DNA of 6,046 nt. Origin: Chloroflexota bacterium. GTDB lineage: Bacteria > Chloroflexota > Ktedonobacteria > Ktedonobacterales > Ktedonobacteraceae. A model generated the notes under the pieces. That model searched no databases. It was given only the letters and a program-made list of their open reading frames with translations, and was not told the DNA's origin. Position numbers and translations under genes: made by a program. The stretch spans positions 1 to 6,046 of the forward strand of contig VBHV01000616.1 of NCBI GenBank assembly GCA_005881995.1, in the 5' to 3' direction. Shown piece after piece: positions 1-5,448 of the stretch; within the stretch, counting starts at the first letter, position 1; the number at the start of each line of letters is the position of its first letter.

Positions 1-1
1 A

Positions 2-283
2 GCCGAAAAGCGGCGTTGGGGCTATTACACGCTGCCAATACTCTACCAGGACCGGCTGGTAGCCAGGCTCGATCCTAAGTTCGAGCGCAGCACAGGTATG
101 CTGTTCATCAAGGGGTTCTGGCTCGAAAACAACATAACTGTAGATGACCAGTTTATTGCGGCCCTGGCTGCCGCCCTCAAACGCTTCACGCAATTTGTAG
201 GCGCCAGCGCAACAGACCTCGCTGCACTTTCTCCACCGGAAGTGCGCGAGGCCGTGCAACTGCGCTTAAGCCATTCACCTTAA
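2..283 (+). CDS. C-terminal part of a YcaQ-like winged-helix / DNA glycosylase family protein (5' end outside window)
   Basis: The open frame enters from the left edge (first full codon at base 2) and runs 93 codons to a TAA at 281-283. The residues RRWGYYTLPILYQDRLVARL, followed by a D-P-K segment and then GFWLE, match the conserved C-terminal segment of the YcaQ/AlkX-type family (winged-helix proteins, some of which unhook DNA interstrand crosslinks). In this family a WGYY.LP.L..D.LV.R.D block lies close to the C terminus, followed by a weakly conserved helical tail, as seen here. The catalytic N-terminal region is not in the window, so activity cannot be judged. The only in-frame ATG (98) lies inside the conserved block and is not the true start. 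The last 9 bp overlap the end of the convergent UGSC selenoprotein gene. The family call rests on motif memory, not on an alignment. Confidence 0.75.
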   Translation, partial: AEKRRWGYYTLPILYQDRLVARLDPKFERSTGMLFIKGFWLENNITVDDQFIAALAAALKRFTQFVGASATDLAALSPPEVREAVQLRLSHSP

Positions 284-796
284 TAACTCCACCACCTGCG
301 GAAAAGCCACCTCCGCTCGCTCTGTCAGTTCCTGCTCGGTAACGCGACCAATCGGATGCAAAATCTCCGCAAATGGATAACCGTGCATACCAAACGTTTG
401 CGCCGTCATACGAGCCGAAGAAGCAAATTGTTCAGTACAAATCACCGCTGCCGCTTTGCCGCGTTGTTCGATCATGAGCCCGTCGTACACACTGCACGAA
501 CTACAGGACCCTCAATCACCTATCCCAACCAGCGCCACATCGCACTCGGTCGCCACCTTGTCGAGTAGACTATCCGGGGCCGGTCGATACGCGCCTGGCT
601 TGCGATAATAGTGAATGGTCAAACCAGGATGCTGTGCTGCCAGCATCTCTGCAACTTTTTTCAAAACCTTGTCTGAATTTGGTTTGCCGTTATCCAGCAG
701 ACCAACCGTATGAATTTCTGCCGGACGGGGAGCGCGTTCCTTGCGCGTCGTTTCCACCTCCAGCGTCGGATCAAGCACGATGAATTTTTCAGTCAT
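275..796 (-). CDS. UGSC-family selenoprotein, in-frame UGA read as selenocysteine (Sec95)
   Basis: Read from ATG 796 to the TGA at 277-275, this gives 173 residues with one internal UGA at codon 95 (514-512). The residues around it read VALVGIGD-U-GSCSSCSVYD, the signature of the UGSC (seleno)protein family, in which Cys or Sec occupies the U position of a UxxC redox motif. The family pattern continues on both sides in one frame: VGLLDNGKPNSD (31-42) near the N terminus, then E110, the T121-E122-Q123-F124 segment and H147-P148 after the motif. This continuity argues against a pseudogene or two separate genes. A third motif cysteine (C101) makes it UxxCxxC, and C120 is also present. The start is set by AAAGGAGG, 10 nt upstream. 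The gene follows the 839-1903 gene after 42 bp, probably as one operon. Substrate and reaction are unknown; a thiol/selenol redox role is inferred from the motif. No signal peptide is seen. The host's Sec machinery lies outside the window. Confidence 0.88.
476..511 (-). promoter_or_regulatory. Candidate bacterial SECIS hairpin just downstream of the UGA
   Basis: On the coding strand, the 36 nt directly after the UGA can fold. The lower stem pairs GGGTCC (511-506) with GGGCTC (481-476): six pairs, two of them G-U. The upper stem pairs TCGTG (499-495) with TACGA (487-483), closed by a G-U pair. The apical loop is the 7-nt CAGTGTG (494-488). The two stems are separated by an asymmetric internal loop of 6 nt against 1 nt. 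The loop contains GU about 20 nt after the UGA, in the range known for bacterial SECIS elements read by SelB. The fold was drawn by hand and no energy was computed; alternative pairings are possible. Confidence 0.55.
512..514 (-). other. Selenocysteine UGA codon (residue 95)
   Basis: This TGA lies in frame between GAT (Asp94) and GGG (Gly96) of the UGSC protein, exactly where homologues carry Cys or Sec in the C/U-G-S-C motif. Without recoding, translation would stop after 94 residues and lose the whole conserved C-terminal half. Placement at the redox position, with conserved family sequence on both sides and no other in-frame stop, supports recoding over mutation or sequencing error. Confidence 0.85.
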
Positions 797-806
797 GTCT
801 GTTTGG

Positions 807-814
807 CCTCCTTT
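807..814 (-). promoter_or_regulatory. Shine-Dalgarno site fixing the selenoprotein start
   Basis: AAAGGAGG on the minus strand is a near-perfect anti-16S match, 10 nt before the ATG at 796-794. It lies in the 42-bp gap after the upstream gene's TAG. It supports independent, efficient initiation of the selenoprotein gene, and it supports ATG 796 as the start. Confidence 0.8.
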
Positions 815-838
815 GAATACAAGCGTCCGGCGTAACGA

Positions 839-1903
839 CTAATCGCAGTCAATACAAACTCCAACGGCTCTGGTAACGGGACGCGAATCGGCTGCTGCCC
901 AGGGCGGGATCACGGCTGAGAAGCCTCCTGCCTTCCCACCAGCAGTCACGATGAGCAGGTCCTCCGGTGTTTGAAGGTAATGATAAGCTACTCCGGCATC
1001 TTCAGCAGAAATAGCGCTATCGGGATGACCCGCGATACGTTTGAACTCAGAGAGGGGTCGTTCTGCCCTCTCATAAACAGCTTCCCGAATCTGCGCCTTC
1101 GTCCACCCCTCCTTTTTGAAGATCGTCACGTGTTCAGGGCACAATACCAGCACCCAGTTACCGCCGAGGTAGACCGTTCCCAGCATCGTATTAGCAATAG
1201 ACCCGATTAGCCGTTCACCGGTACCTCCAAGCTGACTGTTCACAAAATGTGGAGCCTCGCCGGCAAAGACTGTAACTGCGCTGATTTCAGCCGGCACGCC
1301 GCGCTCAACGCTAAGAGGCTCCCAGGGATTACCCGCCTCGTCTTCCGCGATACAGTAGCTGTACTTACCAGGATGACCGATGCAGGCCTTATCGATGACA
1401 CCGGGAATAGACCCGCATACATTCATGAGAATCAGGCGGATAGCCCGTCCGATGGTGGCATTGGCGCGTACTCCTGGTCCAAAGCAATTGACGCCGCCAT
1501 TTATGTTGAGTTGCTGCACTGCCGGGCCATTCACAATTAACAGTGGAGCCGTGCCGCCGGTGGTTGCCGAGATACCATGCAGATTGAAATGCTCCTGGCA
1601 CATAGCTTCAATCGCCGCGACGATCACAGGCATATAGTTGGGGAGGCAGCCCGCCATCACCGCGTTGATCGCAACCTTCTCTGCCGTAATCACTCGATTG
1701 CGCGCCGGAATGACACCCAGGATATCGCCGGGAAAGTTGCCCGAATATTCCAGGAACTCCCTGACTCTGGCGGGAGTTGGCGGCACTACCGGCAAGCCGT
1801 CGCTCCAACCCTGCTGATAGTAAAACTCTATGGCTTCTGAGGGATTTGCCAACTCGATGTGCCGCGAGGTTAATGTCCATGCCGCTTCCGTTTGTGTATC
1901 CAT
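839..1903 (-). CDS. Conserved protein of unknown function with C-terminal CxxC, operon partner of the UGSC selenoprotein
   Basis: This gene encodes 354 residues ending in TAG. ATG 1903 is preceded by AGAGGAG (1916-1910) with 6 nt spacing, which supports this start. Recognisable conserved blocks are WSDGLPVVPPTP (33-44), VAINAVMAGCLPNYMPVI (77-94), an IVNGP block (123-127), GPGVRANATIGRAIRLI (142-158) and GHPGKY (176-181). I recall this pattern from a widespread uncharacterised bacterial family, sometimes loosely labelled thioredoxin-like and found beside UGSC genes; that recollection is not a search result. No thioredoxin CGPC motif is visible. Cysteines are numerous (86, 102, 140, 163, 174, 184, 272 region, 350, 353), and the last five residues are CIDCD, a terminal CxxC. 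No signal peptide or obvious membrane helix is apparent, so a cytoplasmic location is likely. Being first in a two-gene operon suggests that it works with the selenoprotein, perhaps as redox partner or substrate-binding subunit; this is inference. No reaction can be assigned. Confidence 0.8.
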   Translation of the reverse strand: MDTQTEAAWTLTSRHIELANPSEAIEFYYQQGWSDGLPVVPPTPARVREFLEYSGNFPGDILGVIPARNRVITAEKVAINAVMAGCLPNYMPVIVAAIEAMCQEHFNLHGISATTGGTAPLLIVNGPAVQQLNINGGVNCFGPGVRANATIGRAIRLILMNVCGSIPGVIDKACIGHPGKYSYCIAEDEAGNPWEPLSVERGVPAEISAVTVFAGEAPHFVNSQLGGTGERLIGSIANTMLGTVYLGGNWVLVLCPEHVTIFKKEGWTKAQIREAVYERAERPLSEFKRIAGHPDSAISAEDAGVAYHYLQTPEDLLIVTAGGKAGGFSAVIPPWAAADSRPVTRAVGVCIDCD

Positions 1904-1936
1904 GCAATGCTCCTCTGCTGTTTGTTCGCGCTTCTG

Positions 1937-1952
1937 ATGTTAATCATAACAT
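1937..1952. promoter_or_regulatory. Perfect dyad in the divergent control region (candidate operator)
   Basis: ATGTTA (1937-1942) and TAACAT (1947-1952) are perfect inverted copies separated by ATCA. The site lies just upstream of the plus-strand -35 element and inside the predicted leader of the minus operon. Its symmetry and size suit a dimeric repressor or activator. In minus-strand RNA it could form a 6-bp hairpin with a 4-nt loop. The cognate regulator is not in the window. Confidence 0.5.
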
Positions 1953-1953
1953 A

Positions 1954-1974
1954 ATGACTCCCGTAAGGAGCCAT
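1954..1974. promoter_or_regulatory. Second dyad covering the plus-strand -35 and spacer (candidate operator or leader hairpin)
   Basis: Arms ATGACTCC (1954-1961) and GGAGCCAT (1967-1974) match at 7 of 8 paired positions around the 5-nt centre CGTAA. The left arm contains the -35 hexamer of the plus-strand promoter, and the right arm ends 2 nt before its -10. In minus-strand RNA the one mismatch becomes a G-U pair, giving an 8-bp stem with a 5-nt loop. It could be a protein-binding operator, an RNA structure, or both. Confidence 0.45.
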
Positions 1975-1982
1975 GCTATAAT
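1954..1982 (+). promoter_or_regulatory. Sigma70-type promoter for the amidohydrolase-kinase-hydantoinase operon
   Basis: The -35 ATGACT (1954-1959) matches TTGACA at four core positions. The 17-bp spacer leads to a perfect -10 TATAAT (1977-1982). Transcription would start near 1989, giving a leader of about 58 nt before the ATG at 2047, whose Shine-Dalgarno site is TAGGAG at 2031-2036. Confidence 0.65.
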
Positions 1983-1989
1983 AGCAATC

Positions 1990-2019
1990 ATTAGAGAAGG
2001 CAAAGTCGCTCGATATCAA
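1990..2019 (-). promoter_or_regulatory. Possible minus-strand promoter for the selenoprotein operon
   Basis: Read on the minus strand, TTGATA (2019-2014) and TCTAAT (1995-1990) each match the sigma70 consensus at five of six positions, with an 18-bp spacer. Initiation near 1983 would give a leader of about 80 nt before ATG 1903, containing both dyads at 1974-1954 and 1952-1937. A weaker alternative -10 is TATGAT at 1948-1943, but it lacks a good -35. Confidence 0.4.
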
Positions 2020-2046
2020 CACCCGTAGGATAGGAGAATACGTCTC

Positions 2047-3429
2047 ATGCTATTCATCAATGCCACCATCGTCACCATGAACCCCACACGAGACATTATC
2101 ACCAATGGCGCAATCGCCATCAAAGACAATCGCATTGTAGCCGTTGGTAAAACTGATACCCTCCTCCAACAACACCACGAGAATGAAGTCATCGATGTCA
2201 AGGGCAAGCTTATCATCCCCGGCCTGATCGACACGCATGTACACCTGGCCCAGGCGCTGATTCGGGGGTGCGCCGACGACATGGCCCTCATTCAATGGCT
2301 GTGTGATCGCGTCTGGGTGTTGCAGGGCAACTTCACGCACGATGATGGCTATGTAAGCGCGCGCCTGTGTATCGCCGAGATGCTCAAGTCCGGCACCACC
2401 ACCTTCCTCGAGTCCATGCTGGCTCACCGCTACGGCTTCGATGGCATTGCCCGCGCGGTCGATGAAAGCGGAATTCGCGCCTGTCTGGCGGGTATCGTCA
2501 TGGACATTGGCACCTATGCCACCCAGACCAGCTCCATGCATCCTGGCATGGTTGAGAGCCGCGAAACCAGCCTCTTCGGCGTGCTGGAAATGCACGGCAA
2601 GTGGCAGGGAGCCGCCAATGATCGTATTCACGTCTGGTTTGGCCCGCGCACTCCTGGCGGCGTCACCTCCGAACTCTATCGCGAGATGAGCGACTATGCG
2701 CGCCAGCGCGACATGGGCATCACCATGCACCTGGCGGAGGTCGAAGCCGACAAAATCTACCTCAATGAGAAATTTGGTCTCTCGCCCGTCTACTACGCAG
2801 AAAGCGTGGGACTACTAGGCCCCAAAACCGTCCTGGTGCATATGGTCTGGCTGACCCAGGCCGATATCGATAAACTCGCGCAGACCCATACGAGCGTCTC
2901 CCATAACCCATCGTCGAACAGCAAACTCGCGTCAGGCGTCTGCAAAGTCCCGCAAATGCTTGCCAGCGGCGTCAATGTTGCGCTGGGCTGCGATGGCGGC
3001 CCCAGCAACAACGATTACGACCTTGTGCGCGAGATGAAACTCGCCGCCATTCTCCATAAAGCCGTCACCAACGACCCCTTGATCGTGCCTGCCGAGACCG
3101 TCTTAGAGATGGCGACCATCAACGGCGCGCGCTCCCTCGGCCTGGAAAAGGAAATCGGTTCGTTAGAAGTTGGCAAAAAGGCCGATCTCGTAGTTATCGA
3201 CCTGGATCGCCTGCATACCACGCCATCGCCCAATCCCATCTCATCCCTGGTCTATGCAGCGACAGGCGGCGAAGTCGATACCGTCGTCGTCGATGGACAG
3301 ATATTGGTCGAGCAAGGACAACTACTCACGCTAGATGAAGATGAAGTCATGCATGTGGCGCGTGAACATGCAGATGCGTTATACAAACGTGCAGGCATCG
3401 AAATAAAACCCAAATGGCCCGTTTTATAA
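2047..3429 (+). CDS. TRZ/ATZ-family amidohydrolase (MTA/SAH deaminase or chlorohydrolase-like)
   Basis: This gene encodes 460 residues, the usual length for this cytosolic metal-dependent hydrolase family, which removes amino or other groups from heterocycles (methylthioadenosine/adenosylhomocysteine, guanine or 8-oxoguanine, triazines). The N-terminal strand (LFINATIVTMNP) and C-terminal strands (GKKADLVVIDLDRLH) form the typical composite beta domain around the barrel. Metal and catalytic motifs are THVHL (H64, H66), HLAE (H228, E231), VHMVW (H265), SHNPSSNSKLASG (H286) and GCDGGPSNND (D316). This set fits a single-metal aminohydrolase of the subgroup with MtaD, TrzN and AtzB. Cys315 replaces the Thr or Ser often found before the metal Asp. 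The exact substrate cannot be read from the sequence. The start is fixed by TAGGAG 10 nt upstream. It is the first gene of the plus operon, ending 18 bp before the kinase gene. Confidence 0.85.
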   Translation: MLFINATIVTMNPTRDIITNGAIAIKDNRIVAVGKTDTLLQQHHENEVIDVKGKLIIPGLIDTHVHLAQALIRGCADDMALIQWLCDRVWVLQGNFTHDDGYVSARLCIAEMLKSGTTTFLESMLAHRYGFDGIARAVDESGIRACLAGIVMDIGTYATQTSSMHPGMVESRETSLFGVLEMHGKWQGAANDRIHVWFGPRTPGGVTSELYREMSDYARQRDMGITMHLAEVEADKIYLNEKFGLSPVYYAESVGLLGPKTVLVHMVWLTQADIDKLAQTHTSVSHNPSSNSKLASGVCKVPQMLASGVNVALGCDGGPSNNDYDLVREMKLAAILHKAVTNDPLIVPAETVLEMATINGARSLGLEKEIGSLEVGKKADLVVIDLDRLHTTPSPNPISSLVYAATGGEVDTVVVDGQILVEQGQLLTLDEDEVMHVAREHADALYKRAGIEIKPKWPVL

Positions 3430-3447
3430 GTAGGAGACCTGTTTCGT

Positions 3448-5430
3448 ATGGCAGAACTGGAGGGTAAAACCCTTGCTCGTTATGAACTGCGGCGGCTGAT
3501 TGGTAAGGGAGGCATGGCAAATGTCTATGAGGCGTTTGATCAACAGACCCAGCGCCTGGTCGCCGTCAAAATCTTCAAACGTGAAGACGAGGAAATGCTG
3601 CGGCGCTTCATTCGCGAAGCCCAACTCATGGCCTCCCTGCGCGATAACCACCTCGTCCCCATCTACGACTATGGCGCGTTTGAGCTGGATAACTTCACCC
3701 GCTATTATCTTGTCATGCCCTATATAGACGGCGGCACATTGCGCTCGCGTATTCGTCGTGGCCCGCTTTCACTTATTGAAGCCTGCCATGCCATACGCGA
3801 TATCGCCAGCGCGCTTGATTACATCCACGGCCAGGGCATCATTCATCGCGACATTAAAGCCTCGAACGTCTTGATGAGCGAGGACGGAAGTTGTTTCCTG
3901 ACCGATTTCGGTATCGCGCGTATCACCAGCGATGCGACGCAGCTAACCAGCACAGGCAATGTACTTGGCACCGTCGATTATGTCGCGCCTGAACTATTCG
4001 AAGTTGATCGCAGGGCCGACGTGCGCAGCGACCTATATTCGCTCGGCGTGCTGCTCTACGAAATGGTCACTGGGCGTTTGCCCTTCTCCGCGGAAAACCA
4101 GATTGCCCTGGTATCGATGCACATGCGTAAGCGCCCACCTTCTCCGCGCAGCATCGTTTCGACGATCCCTCCACAGGTCGAGCGCGTCCTACTCAAAGCA
4201 TTAGAAAAGAAACCAGAGCAGCGTTATGCCAGCGCCAAAGAGCTGGCCGAAGCCTTCTGCCGCGCCGTCTCAGTGGGCACTAAAACGAGCATGCCAGACA
4301 CTGCGCTTCCTGAATTTGCTGCCCCCCTCATCAGACCTGACCAGCTTGTCTTATCAGCGCCTGTAGGGACGCAATTTATTGCGCCCAACCTCTCGCCCGA
4401 AGGAAGACTATCGCCCCTGGCTGATGGAACCGGAGGTGTCCAATTTCCGACTTCCCGCTCTGATCGTCCTATCGCTCAGGCGCAGCTTCCAGAGGTAGCC
4501 CCTCCCTCTGCTCCCAAAACACCATCATCTATCCCGCCTCGCACGAGACCATTTTATCGCCGTATCTGGTTCGCGCTAGCGCTTGGGCTTGTTGCCCTGC
4601 TTATCATCGGAGGTTCAATCACCGCCCTCTTCCTCCCTCGTGGGCATGCTGGAACCGCAACGAAAGCGCCCACACAAACCGCGGCCACCAGTGCGCCAAC
4701 GCAAATCCCGACCTCGACTCCTAACTTGACCGCGACTGCCCAGGCTGCGGTTGCCGCCAGCGCGACGGCACGTGCCCAGGCCACCGCCACAGCTATCGCT
4801 GGTCTTACTGCTACCGCAGCTGCGCATGCCAGCGCGACGGCTGGCGTAATCCAGACAGCCACCTCTGGTCAACCAACCTATCAGGATACGTTGAAAGACC
4901 CCAACAATCCGGTGACGACAAATGCGAACTGGGATCACGGCGATCAATGCGTTTTTCAAACCAATGGCTACCATGTCACCGTAGGCAATGGTCTCAAGGG
5001 ATGCCGGGAAGCTAACAATACCTACCAGGATACGGCCATCACCGTCGATATGCGCATATTGACTGGGCAATCAGGCGGCATCTTCTTTCGCATGAATACC
5101 AGTATATTTGGCACCTTTGCGGGGTATCTTTTTGAAGTGGATAATACAGGCAAGTATAGAATCCTCAGTTCAGGGAATTATAGTTTCGGCGGCCCCACCA
5201 CCTTAAAGGACTGGACTCCTTCAAGCGCATTGCGTCCCGGCAGCGCTTCCAACACCTTGCAGTTGATTGCGCGAGGAAGTGACCTGTTCTTTTATGCCAA
5301 TGGGGCCTTCTTGACACACCTGACGGATTCTAGCTATACTTCCGGTCAAATAGGCTTCCTCGCCAGGAGCGATGGCACAACATCAACCGACGTGGTCTAT
5401 ACCAATCTCAACGTCTATCCGGTCGTATAA
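3448..5430 (+). CDS. Transmembrane Ser/Thr protein kinase with Ala/Thr-rich linker and extracytoplasmic beta-sandwich-like domain
   Basis: This gene encodes 660 residues. A Hanks-type (PknB-like) kinase domain spans about 12-275: glycine loop GKGGMANVYEA (19-29), ATP-anchoring K41 in VAVKIF, catalytic HRDIKASN (H133, D135, N140), DFG at 153-155, a Thr/Ser-rich activation segment and APE at 180-182. All key residues are present, so it should be active; the HRD makes it an RD kinase. A Pro-rich cytoplasmic juxtamembrane stretch (about 290-370) leads to one membrane helix (about 373-396). An Ala/Thr-rich linker (403-476) follows, then a C-terminal domain (477-660) rich in beta strands, with phrases such as GGIFFRMN, YLFEVDN and GQIGFLARSDG that recall LamG/DUF1080-like (3-keto-disaccharide hydrolase-type) folds. 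C501 and C519 could form a disulfide outside the cell. No PASTA repeats are seen. Ligand and phosphorylation targets are unknown. TAGGAG (3431-3436) precedes the ATG. Gaps of 18 bp to both neighbours imply co-transcription with two amidohydrolase genes. Confidence 0.9.
   Translation: MAELEGKTLARYELRRLIGKGGMANVYEAFDQQTQRLVAVKIFKREDEEMLRRFIREAQLMASLRDNHLVPIYDYGAFELDNFTRYYLVMPYIDGGTLRSRIRRGPLSLIEACHAIRDIASALDYIHGQGIIHRDIKASNVLMSEDGSCFLTDFGIARITSDATQLTSTGNVLGTVDYVAPELFEVDRRADVRSDLYSLGVLLYEMVTGRLPFSAENQIALVSMHMRKRPPSPRSIVSTIPPQVERVLLKALEKKPEQRYASAKELAEAFCRAVSVGTKTSMPDTALPEFAAPLIRPDQLVLSAPVGTQFIAPNLSPEGRLSPLADGTGGVQFPTSRSDRPIAQAQLPEVAPPSAPKTPSSIPPRTRPFYRRIWFALALGLVALLIIGGSITALFLPRGHAGTATKAPTQTAATSAPTQIPTSTPNLTATAQAAVAASATARAQATATAIAGLTATAAAHASATAGVIQTATSGQPTYQDTLKDPNNPVTTNANWDHGDQCVFQTNGYHVTVGNGLKGCREANNTYQDTAITVDMRILTGQSGGIFFRMNTSIFGTFAGYLFEVDNTGKYRILSSGNYSFGGPTTLKDWTPSSALRPGSASNTLQLIARGSDLFFYANGAFLTHLTDSSYTSGQIGFLARSDGTTSTDVVYTNLNVYPVV
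4654..4860 (+). repeat. Low-complexity Ala/Thr-rich coding repeat (kinase linker)
   Basis: Codons 403-471 of the kinase are dominated by GCN and ACN (Ala, Thr), with degenerate ATA and ASATA units. The 14-base string GCCAGCGCGACGGC recurs exactly and in frame at 4756-4769 and 4828-4841, both encoding ASATA, 24 codons apart. This suggests growth by internal duplication. Such linkers probably span cell-envelope layers and may be modified; that role is inferred. Confidence 0.7.
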
Positions 5431-5448
5431 ATCTAATGGAGGATATAT

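Noticed and set aside
298..316. Inverted repeat GCGGA/TCCGC near the end of the selenoprotein gene as a terminator
   Set aside because: It has only a 5-bp stem with a 9-nt loop, lies inside the coding sequence, and has no T-run after it on either strand.
275..490. Separate 71-aa gene starting at ATG 490
   Set aside because: That ATG is Met108 of the UGSC protein. There is no good ribosome site in front of it, and the frame is continuous with the upstream half except for the recoded UGA.
275..796. Interpretation as a pseudogene with a nonsense mutation
   Set aside because: The UGA sits exactly at the Cys/Sec position of a known (seleno)protein motif, a hairpin follows, and the downstream half keeps its reading frame and conserved residues.
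1247..1840. Several short plus-strand open frames opposite the 839-1903 gene
   Set aside because: They are shadows of a conserved minus-strand gene, with no ribosome sites or recognisable protein pattern.
2050..2730. Long minus-strand open frame (226 codons) opposite the amidohydrolase
   Set aside because: It lies entirely antisense to a gene with clear metal-binding motifs, shows no recognisable family pattern, and is expected from GC-rich codon bias.
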